The position numbers were made by a program, and so were the translations under genes. This document shows, one piece after another, positions 25,074 through 34,790 of a stretch of DNA of 64,000 nt (positions within the stretch are counted from its first letter, which is position 1; each line of letters opens with the position of its first letter). The notes beneath the pieces are model-generated. The model made no database searches. It saw only the letters and a list, made by a program, of their open reading frames with translations, and was not told the DNA's origin. The stretch covers positions 581,001 to 645,000 of the forward strand of contig JACKPC010000002.1 of NCBI GenBank assembly GCA_024233835.1, written 5' to 3'. Source of the DNA: Leptospiraceae bacterium. GTDB lineage: Bacteria > Spirochaetota > Leptospiria > Leptospirales > Leptospiraceae.

Positions 25074-25937
25074 TTAAGCAGCTATTGTCTTTTTTATATA
25101 CGGAATTTCTGTTTCAAAATATTCTTTAGCCAGATAAGCATTGTCTATATCATCCGGGTGAAAATCGATTCGGAAATAATCAAAGAAGTTCTTTACATAA
25201 CCAGCACCAATTTTTTGTATAAAATTTCCAACTCCTAATATATCACTGAATAAGTTTGATAATTTTATTTCCCTATCCTGACTAATAAAATAAGCCTGAC
25301 CCAGCAATACAAATAAAGCAAGATAAGCTGTACCTATTATCATTCCAGCAATCCTTAAAAAATAAGAGTCATCTATTTCTTTTAGTACATCAAAAGCTAC
25401 TGCTTTATGTTCAATTTCTTCAGCGGCATGCCAGAGAAGCATTTTTCTCATTTCATCCGGAAGCTCATGCAACTCATCTGAAGAAAAGGCAGCTTCAGCT
25501 AAAATAGCTGTATGATGTTCAAGTGCTACAGTCACTGATAATGACATTTTTTCTGATAAAATAGTATTGGTAATCTTTTCTATAGTTCCATAAGCCATTT
25601 GTTCATAAAAATTCAAATATACTTCGGGTTTATAACCTTTCTCTTCCAGGACACGATAGAATTTTTCGTGTTCTCTTCCGTGATTTACTTCCTGAGCAAT
25701 AAAGGCTTTCACCCTTTTTTTTAGACCTTCGTCCTTTAATTGCTCACTAAAGGCTTTTACACTACGAATAAAAAAACGTTCCCCCGGTGGAAAAACCATG
25801 TGAAAGCTATTTAAGAAATGAGTAATAATCATATTATCTCTAAACCAATGATTTGTCACTTCAAGTTTATCCAGTCCAAAATCTACATGTCTGATTTTTG
25901 GAAATTGCTTCATTCGTTCAACTTTGTTTGAATCCAT
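25074..25937 (-). CDS. Metal-dependent hydrolase (PF10118-type)
   Basis: A 287-residue protein from the ATG at 25935-25937, which follows a GGAGG box. The frame is open further upstream to 26090 but that part lacks a ribosome site. Conserved features are the acidic and His-rich motifs QEVNHGREHEKFY, LEHHTAILAEA and WHAAEEIEHKAVAFDVL, which look like a carboxylate-histidine di-metal site of the family often annotated as predicted metal-dependent hydrolase. A hydrophobic segment (about 205-228) may touch the membrane. The reaction is unknown. In many bacteria these genes sit beside Baeyer-Villiger monooxygenases, as here, suggesting a shared lipid or ketone pathway. Confidence 0.8.
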   Translation of the reverse strand: MDSNKVERMKQFPKIRHVDFGLDKLEVTNHWFRDNMIITHFLNSFHMVFPPGERFFIRSVKAFSEQLKDEGLKKRVKAFIAQEVNHGREHEKFYRVLEEKGYKPEVYLNFYEQMAYGTIEKITNTILSEKMSLSVTVALEHHTAILAEAAFSSDELHELPDEMRKMLLWHAAEEIEHKAVAFDVLKEIDDSYFLRIAGMIIGTAYLALFVLLGQAYFISQDREIKLSNLFSDILGVGNFIQKIGAGYVKNFFDYFRIDFHPDDIDNAYLAKEYFETEIPYIKKTIAA

Positions 25938-26040
25938 AAATCCTCCGTTTTTTTCATTCTCGCATATTTTCAGGATGATTTCGTCCAGACTTGTAAGGTT
26001 TGTCAAAAAAAATGGTTTAGACTTGTAAGTTTTTACTCTA

Positions 26041-26580
26041 TTGAAATACTGGATAGACAGTATGAAACGAAGTGAAGAATTTGAAAACACCCTTTCTTCC
26101 GATTTTTCAAAAAATAAAAAAAGTCAAACGGGGAAAATGATTGAAAACTCTCCTATTATGGACAAAGATCAACTTCTGGAAATTATAGAAAACGTGCCTG
26201 TCGGAATTGTGATTGCTAAGAAAAGTGGAGAACCTGTCTTTTTTAATCGACAATGGCCGGAAATGCTCGGATATAAAAAAGAAGAATTTAAACACAACTT
26301 TCATGTACTAACCCATCCGGACGACCTTAACGATTCTTTAAGAGTTCAACAGTCTTTTATTGAAAATCCAAATCAATATCCTATTATTGTAGAAAAAAGA
26401 TACCTTCGAAAAAATGGTACTTATTTTTGGGCAGAAACAAGAGTAACAGCTACTAAAAATTCTAATGGAGATTTCCAGTATTTTTATTTAATTGTTTTAG
26501 ATATTGATAAGAGAAAGAATGCTGAGATTAACTTAACCAAAGCAAAAGAAGAGGCAGAATTAGCAAATAAAACGAGTTAG
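26041..26580 (+). pseudogene. Histidine kinase, N-terminal part (split by IS256-family element)
   Basis: The first 178 residues of a sensor kinase. A PAS domain covers about 40-160: IIENVPVGIVIAKKSGEPVF, a HPDD motif and the PAC-like FWAETRVTATKN. The frame ends with a coiled linker, EEAELANKT, and then a stop created by the insertion at 26574. The rest of the kinase resumes after the element. ATGs at 26062, 26137 and 26158 are alternative starts; no strong ribosome site decides between them. Without the insertion the gene would be one ORF of about 510 codons joining the receiver-kinase at 28979. Confidence 0.85.
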
Positions 26581-27946
26581 TCCCCTGAATCGTTAGGGTT
26601 TACAAAAACGGAACTCGCCAGAAAATAGTTTTGGCAAAAAAAATCAACAGGAGAGTTCCGCATGAAGAAGAATAAAACCAGCCATCATTCCAGTCAAGAG
26701 GAAATTTTACCTCTGGAAGCCTTTCGTAAAATAGCCCATAATGAGCTTTTAAGCCTGCTTCAGAAAGCCAGTATAGAAATCATTCAACAGTTTATTCAAT
26801 TGGAAGTGGAAGAGTTATGTGGGAAAGTTTTTTCTCATAAGAAGAATGATTTATGCCACAGAGGCGGAAGCGAAAATGGTAGTATCTATATCCAGGGACA
26901 GAAAGTTCCTTTACGAAAACCACGAGTTCGCAAAGGAAATGAAGAGCTTCCATTAAAGAGTTATAAAAATCTCAGAAAGATGGATAATATTTCAGATAGA
27001 ATATTAAATGTCTTATCAGCAGGTGTTAGTTCTCGGAAGTATGAAGAGGTAATTGAGAAGTTATCAGAAGATGCTGGTTTATCCAAAAGCTCTGTTTCGA
27101 GACAATTCATTTTAGAATCGAGAAAAAAGCTTGATGAGTTTAAGAACAGAAAATTTGAAAATCATAAATTCTTTGCAGTATTCATAGACGGAACTAATGT
27201 GGGAGGTCAATCTATAGTAACAGCTCTTGGAGTTGATATTGAAGGAAACAAGCATTTCCTTGGATTTTCAGAGGGTTCTACGGAGAACTATGAAATTACA
27301 AAAGAACTTTTAGTGTCTTTCCGGGAGAGGGGTCTGAAATTTACAGATAAAGTGATTTTTATTTTGGATGGTTCAGGCTCTTTAAAGAAAGCCATAAAAG
27401 AACAATTTGGAGATAGTGCAGTTATCCAGAGATGTACCAATCACAAGCTCTGGAACTTACTCGCAAAGCTTCCAGAGAAACACCATGAGGAATGTAAGCT
27501 TCGTTATCGAAGAATCTTTTCTTGCAATGAATATAGTGATGCTAAAGAAGAATACCTGGGTTTTGAAACCTGGCTAAGTCGAATAAGTTATTCTGCTTCA
27601 AACAGTTTAAAAGAAGCAGAATATGATCTATTAACTATTCATAAAATACGAATGCCTGTGGAAATGCGTAAAACATTTTTAACAACGAATACAATTGAAT
27701 CTGGTTTCAGTGGCCCCAAATCGTTAATGAAAAGAGTCAAGAAATGGAATCTGGGAACAGATATGATTTCAAGATGGGTATCTGTTAATTTGCTTTATCA
27801 AGAGAAAAGGTTTCGCAAGATAAATGGAGTTAATAAAATTAATATATTTTTAGCTGACTTTTTAGAACAACAGCTTGACAAAAAAGTAGCTGCATAATAT
27901 CTTATATATGTTCCGTTTGAACTCTAACGGTATGTGGGACAAGCTC
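26574..27946 (+). mobile_element. Intact IS256-family insertion sequence
   Basis: A 1373-base element. Its ends form imperfect inverted repeats: GAGTTAGTCCCCTGAATCGT on the left and, read inward from the right, GAGCTTGTCCCACATACCGT. Both continue with related sequence up to a shared ACGGAAC. It is flanked by the 8-base direct repeat AATAAAAC (26566-26573 and 27947-27954), the expected target duplication size for IS256. One full-length transposase gene fills it. Confidence 0.92.
26662..27897 (+). CDS. IS256-family transposase
   Basis: A 411-residue mutator-type transposase without visible frame damage. DDE elements are recognisable: FAVFIDGTNVGG (first Asp), IFILDGSGSLKKAIKEQF (second Asp), the family motif VIQRCTNHKLWNLLAKLP, and TTNTIESGFSGPKSLMKRVK with the catalytic Glu. 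A helix-turn-helix-like part lies at about 130-155 (SEDAGLSKSSVSRQF). Length is normal for IS256. The start follows an AGGAGAG box. As the gene, ends and target duplication are intact, the element may be active. Confidence 0.93.
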   Translation: MKKNKTSHHSSQEEILPLEAFRKIAHNELLSLLQKASIEIIQQFIQLEVEELCGKVFSHKKNDLCHRGGSENGSIYIQGQKVPLRKPRVRKGNEELPLKSYKNLRKMDNISDRILNVLSAGVSSRKYEEVIEKLSEDAGLSKSSVSRQFILESRKKLDEFKNRKFENHKFFAVFIDGTNVGGQSIVTALGVDIEGNKHFLGFSEGSTENYEITKELLVSFRERGLKFTDKVIFILDGSGSLKKAIKEQFGDSAVIQRCTNHKLWNLLAKLPEKHHEECKLRYRRIFSCNEYSDAKEEYLGFETWLSRISYSASNSLKEAEYDLLTIHKIRMPVEMRKTFLTTNTIESGFSGPKSLMKRVKKWNLGTDMISRWVSVNLLYQEKRFRKINGVNKINIFLADFLEQQLDKKVAA

Positions 27947-28966
27947 AATAAAACAAAAAGTATATTTCTAGCTAATATATCACATGAGTTTCGTACTCCG
28001 TTAAACTCTATATTAGGTTTTTCAGACATTCTTTCTTCAAAAATAACTGATGAGACCTTACTAAATCAGCTTTCCTTAATCCGAAGCAATGGGAATAGCC
28101 TATTAAACCTGATAAATGATATTTTAGATCTCTCGAAAATAGAAGCCGGAAAAATAGAACTCAATTATGAATCTTTTAGTATACGTAAGCTTCTCAAAGA
28201 AATGCATAATATCTTTCTTTTAAAAACTGAAGAAAAAAACATCGATTTTAAAATTATAATAGAAGACAATCTACCTGATATCATTATATTAGATGAATTG
28301 CGACTTCGACAGATTCTTTTTAACCTGATAGGAAATGCAGTTAAATATACACAAAATGGATTTGTAAACATTCGCGTTTTATTTAAAACTAATAAAGATG
28401 CTTCTATTCATCTCAGTTTTATTATCAAAGATTCCGGTAGGGGCATCCCCTCTAATAAATTGCAGGAGATATTTATAATGTTTCAAAAAATATCAAAGCA
28501 AATGGATAAAAATATTGAAAGTACAGGTTTGGGACTATCCATCTCGAAAAATCTTGCTATAATTATGAATGGAAATATTCGTGTTAAAAGTAAACTCGGT
28601 AAAGGAAGTACTTTCTTTCTAGTGTTTCCTAAAGTACAAACAAATAATAACAGTTTCCATTCAGAATTAAAAGAAGCTTCTATGGATTCCAATTATATCC
28701 ATAGCTCAAATCTGAACCCAGGTAATTTATTTCTCATTCCCCAGGAAATCAAAAATTATTTTTCTAAAGAGCTTTCTGAAGCCAGTATAACCTCTTCTTT
28801 TGAAGAAATCGAAAATTTTGCATTATACTTACAAAAACTTGGTAAAACATACCAGATCCAGGATTTCTCCAAATTTGGCCAAGAACTTGAAGAATATACG
28901 AAGACATTTGATCTGGATAGAATTAAATCTATTCTTTATAAACTCAAGCAATATTCAAATTTATAA
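27908..28966 (+). pseudogene. Histidine kinase, C-terminal part (split by IS256-family element)
   Basis: The remainder of the kinase interrupted at 26574. True kinase sequence starts at NKTKSIFLANISHEFRTPLN, carrying the phosphoacceptor His; the first dozen codons come from the IS end. The ATPase domain has NLIGNAVKYTQNG (N-box), DSGRGIP and STGLGLSI (G-box). The last 100 residues form a helical tail resembling a weak histidine-phosphotransfer-like extension. The IS end provides an ATG at 27908, so this half might still be made as a sensorless kinase. It is followed 12 bases later by a receiver-kinase gene, its likely partner. Confidence 0.85.
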
Positions 28967-28978
28967 TCCAGCACATTT

Positions 28979-30109
28979 ATGAATCAGGAACGCAATGAAA
29001 AAATTCTTATCGTAGATGATATTACTAAAAATATTCAATTAGTAGCAAATATTCTAAAACGTGAAGGTTACAAGGTATACTTCGCAACAAATGGAGAAAT
29101 GGCTATTGAAAATAGTAAATCTATTAACTTTGATTTGATCTTATTAGATATAATGATGCCGGGTAAGGATGGATTTGAAGTTTGTAAAGAATTGAAATTA
29201 CATGAAACTACCAGAGAAATTCCTATTATTTTTTTAACAGCTAAAAATGATCAAGAAAATATTAAAAAAGGTTTTGCTGCAGGAGGTGTTGATTACATAA
29301 CAAAACCCTTCTCTAAAGAAGAACTTGTCGCAAGAATTCAAACACATCTGGATCTTAAAGAATCCAGAGATCTTCTGAAGAAAAAAAACCTTGAATTGCA
29401 AAAAGCTATACAAACAAAGAATTTATTCTTTTCGATTATTGCTCATGATTTAAAAGATCCTTTTGCCGGGATAATAAATGCCAGTAACCTAATTCTTAAA
29501 AATAGGGAAAAGATAGGTTTTGAACGTTGCATTCATTACATGAAGCTCATATATAAATCATCGATAGAAGCACAGAAATTACTTTTAAACCTTCTTGATT
29601 GGTCAAGAATTCAAACCGGAGATATACATTTTACACCCACTTCTTTCTCTTTAAATTTTCTCATAGATGAAACCTACGCTTTTTTCGAAACTATCTTTTT
29701 AAATAAAAACTTAAGCTTTCAAAAATTCCTTGATGATGACTTTAATGTTCACGCTGATCTGAATATGATTTCTATAGTTTTAAGAAACATCATTTCAAAT
29801 GCAATAAAATTTAGCTTTAGGGGAAGTGAAATTCGGGCACACATTTATTGTGAAAAAGACTTTGGATGCATAAAGATAATAGATAGTGGAATTGGCATCC
29901 CTGAAGATATTTTAAATAATCTATTTGATCCCTCTATCAAAAAAAACAGGGAAGGAACTGAAACTGAAAGTGGTAGCGGCATAGGTCTTGTTCTAAGCCA
30001 TGAATTTATAAAAATAAATCATGGTGAAATTATTGCTGAAAGTAAGGTTAATCAAGGGACTTCCTTTACCATCAAATTACCTCTTCAAGATCAACCGATT
30101 AATTCTTGA
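28979..30109 (+). CDS. Receiver domain-histidine kinase
   Basis: A 376-residue protein. Residues 8-125 are a receiver with LIVDD, the Asp in LILLDIMMPGKDGF, LTAKN and TKPF. A short coiled linker leads to a kinase core with FFSIIAHDLKDPFAGIINAS (phosphoacceptor His), NIISNAIKFSFRG and GSGIGLVLSHEFI. It lacks membrane segments, so it probably takes phosphate from, or signals with, the upstream split kinase (gap 12 bases). Its last 19 bases overlap the end of the convergent alpha/beta-hydrolase gene. If the upstream kinase is inactivated by the insertion sequence, this protein may have lost its input. Confidence 0.88.
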   Translation: MNQERNEKILIVDDITKNIQLVANILKREGYKVYFATNGEMAIENSKSINFDLILLDIMMPGKDGFEVCKELKLHETTREIPIIFLTAKNDQENIKKGFAAGGVDYITKPFSKEELVARIQTHLDLKESRDLLKKKNLELQKAIQTKNLFFSIIAHDLKDPFAGIINASNLILKNREKIGFERCIHYMKLIYKSSIEAQKLLLNLLDWSRIQTGDIHFTPTSFSLNFLIDETYAFFETIFLNKNLSFQKFLDDDFNVHADLNMISIVLRNIISNAIKFSFRGSEIRAHIYCEKDFGCIKIIDSGIGIPEDILNNLFDPSIKKNREGTETESGSGIGLVLSHEFIKINHGEIIAESKVNQGTSFTIKLPLQDQPINS

Positions 30110-31005
30110 GAAAATTCTAATATAAGTTGTAGAACTTCTTTTTCCCTTTCAAGAGGTAAAAAATGTCCAGCCCCTTCCAGCCTGGCATGTCTGAAGTCTG
30201 CATGGAAAGCAAATTCCAGTCCATTAAATAATTCTTGCCCGATGCACCCATCTTCCGTTCCATTAATCACAAGTGAAGTTATAGTAATAGGATCCATGAC
30301 CAATTCCAAACTTTTCTTCCATAAAATCAATTCATCCAGTCTGGGTTGAAACATTCCTCTGTAATAGGCAAGTGCTGATTTTAAATGCGATTTATTGCGT
30401 ATAGCAGCTTTAACATCAGACATATAATTTATTTTCCCGTTTAATCTCGGACTCCAGGACTTCCATAAATTATCAACAAACGCAAAATTATTTAAACGAA
30501 CCAGGGATTCTGGAATTTCAAAAGGAAGTTGAAAAAAAAGCATATACCAACTTTTTAAAAATTGTCCCGGGTTTATTAGTAAATTCTTAAAAAATACCGG
30601 TATGGGTGGAACCGCCATTGTTATAAGACCAGCAAATAATTTGGGAGAATAATTTGCTGCCGCATAAGCAGCCACACTTCCCCAATCATGTCCGATAAGA
30701 ATACAATCCTTATGTGAAATTTGTTTTGTAATTTCACAGAGATCTCTTGCCAGCTCGATTACCTGAATGGTAGCATCCGGATTTTGTTTCTGTCTCGGAG
30801 GAATCTCTGTAGGATGATAACCTCTCATAAATGGTGCCAGACAATGGTATCCATTTATGGCAAGCTTTTCTATAAGTTCAGAATAAGAATATGGAGTATC
30901 GGGAAACCCATGAGCAAAAAGAAGTAACCTATCTCCTTCTCCGGCTTCAAGGCAGCTAAATTGAAGTCCATTGACTTGTAAAATAATTTCTTTCATTCCG
31001 GACAA
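30091..31005 (-). CDS. Alpha/beta hydrolase, epoxide hydrolase-like
   Basis: A 304-residue alpha/beta-fold enzyme. The oxyanion-hole motif FAHGFPDTPYSYS (about 30-42) and the nucleophile elbow GHDWGSVAAY (about 105-114), with Asp as nucleophile, point to the epoxide hydrolase/dehalogenase branch rather than Ser esterases. The late Asp in TEDGC and His in GAGHFLPLE complete a likely triad. A cap domain lies between. The substrate is unknown. It converges with the receiver-kinase gene with a 19-base overlap. A functional link with the monooxygenase at 23.5 kb is possible but not shown by context. Confidence 0.82.
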   Translation of the reverse strand: MSGMKEIILQVNGLQFSCLEAGEGDRLLLFAHGFPDTPYSYSELIEKLAINGYHCLAPFMRGYHPTEIPPRQKQNPDATIQVIELARDLCEITKQISHKDCILIGHDWGSVAAYAAANYSPKLFAGLITMAVPPIPVFFKNLLINPGQFLKSWYMLFFQLPFEIPESLVRLNNFAFVDNLWKSWSPRLNGKINYMSDVKAAIRNKSHLKSALAYYRGMFQPRLDELILWKKSLELVMDPITITSLVINGTEDGCIGQELFNGLEFAFHADFRHARLEGAGHFLPLEREKEVLQLILEFSQELIG

Positions 31006-31159
31006 TACCTTTATAATACAAAATTTCTATTCAGCTAAAAAAAATCTTCTTTTTTTTATTTTAATTAATAGTTTCCTTTGTTTTCAGCTGCTTAATAATA
31101 AAATTTTTTATTTACATAAAATAAAATTAATAAATAATCTTTTTCATAAGGAGAAAAGT

Positions 31160-31534
31160 ATGGAATGCCCAAAATGTAAGTCCCCAATGGAAACTGTAAC
31201 ATATGCAGATATTGAGGTGGATAGATGTACCAATTGCTTTGGTATTTGGTTTGATATGCAAGAACATGAAGACCTAAAAAAAATAAGAGGTTCTGAAGCA
31301 ATTGATATTGGAGATCCAAAAATTGGTAAAAAATATAATAATATTGATGATGTAAATTGTCCACGCTGTCATGTAAAGATGATCCCAATGGTGGATGTAG
31401 GACAACACCATATCTGGTATGAATCCTGTTCAAGGTGCAATGGATTATTTTTTGATGCCGGAGAGTTTAAGGATTTCAAAAATGAAAATATACTCGATAA
31501 AATAAGAGATATGTTTACGAAAGAAAGAGATTAA
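31160..31534 (+). CDS. Zinc-ribbon protein with two TFIIB-like zinc fingers
   Basis: A 124-residue protein starting at the ATG that follows a good AAGGAG box (the frame is open further upstream but without support). It contains two Cys4 ribbons: CPKCKSPM then CTNCFGIWFD, and CPRCHVKM then CSRCNGLFFDAGE. This is the zf-TFIIB pattern, found in small bacterial proteins of uncertain role, some tied to transcription or stress. The WFD and FFDAGE ends of each ribbon are typical. It is divergent from the hydrolase and precedes a PAS-kinase gene in the same direction. Confidence 0.82.
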   Translation: MECPKCKSPMETVTYADIEVDRCTNCFGIWFDMQEHEDLKKIRGSEAIDIGDPKIGKKYNNIDDVNCPRCHVKMIPMVDVGQHHIWYESCSRCNGLFFDAGEFKDFKNENILDKIRDMFTKERD

Positions 31535-31561
31535 AGAAATACTCTTTATCGATTGACATCA

Positions 31562-31599
31562 CCTGGTGTTGTCTGAAAATTTGTTAGGCAACTCCAGGG
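31562..31599 (+). promoter_or_regulatory. Hairpin overlapping the ribosome site of the PAS-kinase gene
   Basis: CCTGGTGTTG (31562-31571) pairs with CAACTCCAGG (31589-31598) with one mismatch. The AGGG at 31596-31599, the best ribosome site for the ATG at 31610, is partly in the stem. Confidence 0.3.
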
Positions 31600-31609
31600 T
31601 ATAAACTAT

Positions 31610-32875
31610 ATGGATATTATTAATCAATTTCATAAACTGCGGGAATATCTGAATCTTACAGATAGTAATTTAAAGTCAGAGGAGTTATATGAACTACAAA
31701 AATTCGAAGAAAGTATGAAAGAACTCCAAAACTTAAATTCTATATTAGAAAAAGGTATATCAGAGCAAATTAACCGTTTCAAAGCATTAACCGATAGCTT
31801 GCCGGGTTACGTTGCATTCGTAAATGCAAATTCTCTTAAATATGAATTTGTAAATAAAGCATTTGAAGATTCTTTTAAAATTCCGGTAGATAAAATAGTA
31901 GGTACGCATATTCGAGAAGTCATCGGAGAAAAGAATTACCAATTTGCATTGCCATACATTAAAGTGGTTCTTTCCGGCAATCCCGTCTCTTATGAAAATA
32001 CTTTCAATCTTGCTAACGGAAAACGCTGGATAAAAGTAAATTATGTGCCTTTTTTCAATGAAGATAAAAATGTTAGTTCTATAGTAGTCCTTTCGTATGA
32101 TATAACAGATACAAAACAGGCAGAATTAAATTTAAAAGAAAGTGAATCTAAATTAAAAACACTAAACCAGGATAAAGACAAATTTTTCTCAATTATCTCT
32201 CACGATTTAAAAAATCCAATCAGTACAATTATAGGATTTCTAAAATTAATACAATCATCTTATAATGAGATAAACTCAGATGAAGTCAAAACAGAATTAG
32301 ACTTAATCCATCAATTAGCTTCTGAGGCTTATTCACTTCTTGACAATCTATTAATCTGGTCTAAATCTCAATCGGGAAATCTTCCTTTTCATCCACAAAA
32401 AATAAAACTTAAGCTCCTTCTTTCTGAAATTTTTTCTTATTTTAAAGGAAATTCAAAAGCTAAAAACATTCAACTTACTCACACCATAGATGAAGATTTC
32501 TATCTATACGCAGATTATAATATGCTAAGTACCATTCTTCGTAATTTACTTTCAAATGCTATAAAATTCACAGAGATAAATGGGAAAATCCTTGTGATAG
32601 CGGAAAAAACAGATACATATACCCAAATCACAGTTTCAGACAACGGAATCGGATTCCCGGAAGATAAACTTAAAGATATATGGAAATTTCCATATACAAT
32701 CTCAACAAAAGGAACGGCCGAAGAGTCAGGTCATGGATTTGGTCTATCCCTGTGTAAAGACTTTATAGATAAACACGGAGGAAATATATATATTAATAAT
32801 AATATCGATAAAAAAGGTACAAGTATAAATTTCACAGTCCCCAATACTTATCCTGAACTCGAGATAATAAACTAA
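31610..32875 (+). CDS. PAS-domain histidine kinase
   Basis: A 421-residue soluble sensor kinase. An N-terminal helical region (1-55) is followed by a PAS domain (about 60-175) beginning RFKALTDSLPGYVAFVNANS, with the PAC-like end SIVVLSYDITDTKQAE. The kinase core contains FFSIISHDLKNPISTIIGFL with the phosphoacceptor His, NLLSNAIKFTEINGK and GHGFGLSLCKDFI. The organisation resembles the receiver-kinase at 28979 in the kinase part, so they are likely paralogues. No receiver or membrane domain is present. It converges closely (one base gap) with the next gene on the other strand. Confidence 0.88.
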   Translation: MDIINQFHKLREYLNLTDSNLKSEELYELQKFEESMKELQNLNSILEKGISEQINRFKALTDSLPGYVAFVNANSLKYEFVNKAFEDSFKIPVDKIVGTHIREVIGEKNYQFALPYIKVVLSGNPVSYENTFNLANGKRWIKVNYVPFFNEDKNVSSIVVLSYDITDTKQAELNLKESESKLKTLNQDKDKFFSIISHDLKNPISTIIGFLKLIQSSYNEINSDEVKTELDLIHQLASEAYSLLDNLLIWSKSQSGNLPFHPQKIKLKLLLSEIFSYFKGNSKAKNIQLTHTIDEDFYLYADYNMLSTILRNLLSNAIKFTEINGKILVIAEKTDTYTQITVSDNGIGFPEDKLKDIWKFPYTISTKGTAEESGHGFGLSLCKDFIDKHGGNIYINNNIDKKGTSINFTVPNTYPELEIIN

Positions 32876-32876
32876 A

Positions 32877-33206
32877 TCAAACTGCTTTTTTATCCATAAA
32901 CTCCCTGGCCAGGTCGTTAGGAAGGCTATAAAAATTTATACTAAAACCTCCGGCAAAAATTTTATCAAGAAAAGTTTCGCGTAATACTTTTATATCATCG
33001 GGAGTCCAGATAAAAATTAGAGTTAAACGTCTATCACTTACCCGTGTAGCAACGAGACAGAGAGTTTTATTTTTATATTCTTCGCTACTTTTAAACTCAT
33101 AAGGACTCGGTCTTTTTAAAAGTCTCTGCCCTCTTTCGCATAAAGTTCCTATAAAATCTAAAATTTCTTCCTGGGTAGAATTTTCCCCTTCGATAAATTT
33201 ATCCAT
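32877..33206 (-). CDS. Hypothetical protein, 109 residues
   Basis: A small acidic/basic mixed protein without signal peptide or membrane helix. Visible features are an N-terminal helix (EEILDFIGTLCERGQRLL), a strand-rich middle (TLCLVATRVSDRRLTLIFIW) and a C-terminal helix ending in AREFMDKKAV. No family was recognised. It starts 12 bases after the stop of the TPR gene, with a GAGG box, so it is probably the last gene of the SppA-TPR operon. Function unknown. Confidence 0.6.
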   Translation of the reverse strand: MDKFIEGENSTQEEILDFIGTLCERGQRLLKRPSPYEFKSSEEYKNKTLCLVATRVSDRRLTLIFIWTPDDIKVLRETFLDKIFAGGFSINFYSLPNDLAREFMDKKAV

Positions 33207-33218
33207 ATAACCTCTGTC

Positions 33219-34790
33219 TTATTTTATTGCCGTTTTTAAGGCTTCACAATCCTTTCTTACTTTTGTATAATACTCTAAATCCTGACGCGCATAAGGGTGG
33301 TTGAGGCTGGATTCAATTCCGGCTGCCTTTCCGAGCCAGGGCATACTTTCACAGGGCTCAGACATTTTCCGATAATAAATATCTCCGAGATTATAAGCTG
33401 CAACAGCATAAGCTAGAGTTCTTTGCTGCTTCAGTTCCTCTCTCAGTGCCAGACCTTTTTTAAAATAGAATATTGCATTTTCATAATCTGCTTTATTCAT
33501 TAAAGAAACCCCGATATCATTTAAGTTAGAAGCATACAGGTTTACTTTTTGTTTTCCAATTTTATCTAAAATCATATTCGAATTTTGAAACATTTCAATG
33601 GAAGTATCATAATCTTTCTTTTTATTATATACCAGACCGGAGTGGTTATATGCCCTTGCTGTATTAAATGTATGATAGATTTCATTTTTCTTCCTATGTT
33701 CTACCGCTTCTTCATAGGTTTTTATTGCCGGATCAAATCTACCCTTTTTACTTAAAACATCTGCTATTTGAATCAAAGTATCCGAATACAAATAACTATC
33801 TTTATAGTCTATCTTTGCTCTTAAGGTATTGCTTAATTCATAAAAGGAAAGGGCTTCATCATTTTTTTTCTGTTTTTCAAAAACAGAAGCCATTAATTCA
33901 TTCGAGTTACTAAATTGAAGAGAATCTTCAAAAGCATAATCCCTTTGTTGCATTAAAGAAAACTTAACGGTTCGTTCCGCATCTTTATAATTTCTTAATA
34001 AAAGCTGTAATTCAGCAATTCTATCTAAATTAGAAACATAGGCCCAGCTTTTTTTATTATTTCGTTTTTCCAGACCGTTCTTATACTCCTCACAATAATA
34101 TAGTGCTTTTTTATAATCCTTTTGTTTTCGATAGGCGTAAGCCAGTAATTCATACAACTCTGTATAAGAAGAATCTTCCTTTTTTAATTCTTCCCAGGTC
34201 TGAATGGCTTCTGAATATTTTTTATTATACATAGAGATAAGCCCTTTCGAAAATTTCTTGAATGAACTATAGAAATATATATGTCCTTTGCTTATACTCT
34301 TCTTCTCATCAGAATCATACTTAATATTTAAGTTATTCACTACATTTGCAATTAACTGATCCTGTATGTCTAATATATTATCTTTTCTTCCATCCACATG
34401 AAGCTTCTTATAAATACTATAATCCGGGCTTTTCCGTATGTGAATCGTGAAAATGAGCACTTTTCCATCATTTTTTAGAATTGCATCATATATGTAATCT
34501 ACTTTTAGAATGGAGGGAAGAGTTTTAAAACGATCAATGCTATCATTCGCATTTCTCTTTTCTTCAAGCATTTTTTTAACATATGCTTCCTCATCCTGCT
34601 TTACAATTTCGATATTTTTTAATCGATTCAAATTATGAATCAATGTTTCCCGAAAACCCTCACTCAGCCAGGCTTCATTTTCTTCTCCATAATATTCAAA
34701 ATGATTAATATACCATCTGGGACGAGGTGAATTAGAAAACAGTAAAGTAGGAATCAAAAAAAATAAAACGGTAACTAATTTAAATATCAA
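33219..34790 (-). CDS. Exported TPR-repeat protein
   Basis: A 523-residue protein with an N-terminal signal peptide (about 1-19, ending LLFSNS). Residues 20-165 are a strand-helix domain similar to the nucleotide-binding-like TolB-N or FlgO-type envelope domains (ENEAWLSEGFRETLIHNLNR, then VDYIYDAILKNDGKVLIF). Residues about 175-500 are tetratricopeptide repeats, for example YSEAIQTWEELKKEDSSYTE and YENAIFYFKKGLALREEL. TPRs serve as protein-binding scaffolds, here in the periplasm. Its ATG overlaps the SppA stop by four bases (34787-34790), so translation is coupled to the peptidase gene. Confidence 0.78.
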   Translation of the reverse strand: MIFKLVTVLFFLIPTLLFSNSPRPRWYINHFEYYGEENEAWLSEGFRETLIHNLNRLKNIEIVKQDEEAYVKKMLEEKRNANDSIDRFKTLPSILKVDYIYDAILKNDGKVLIFTIHIRKSPDYSIYKKLHVDGRKDNILDIQDQLIANVVNNLNIKYDSDEKKSISKGHIYFYSSFKKFSKGLISMYNKKYSEAIQTWEELKKEDSSYTELYELLAYAYRKQKDYKKALYYCEEYKNGLEKRNNKKSWAYVSNLDRIAELQLLLRNYKDAERTVKFSLMQQRDYAFEDSLQFSNSNELMASVFEKQKKNDEALSFYELSNTLRAKIDYKDSYLYSDTLIQIADVLSKKGRFDPAIKTYEEAVEHRKKNEIYHTFNTARAYNHSGLVYNKKKDYDTSIEMFQNSNMILDKIGKQKVNLYASNLNDIGVSLMNKADYENAIFYFKKGLALREELKQQRTLAYAVAAYNLGDIYYRKMSEPCESMPWLGKAAGIESSLNHPYARQDLEYYTKVRKDCEALKTAIK

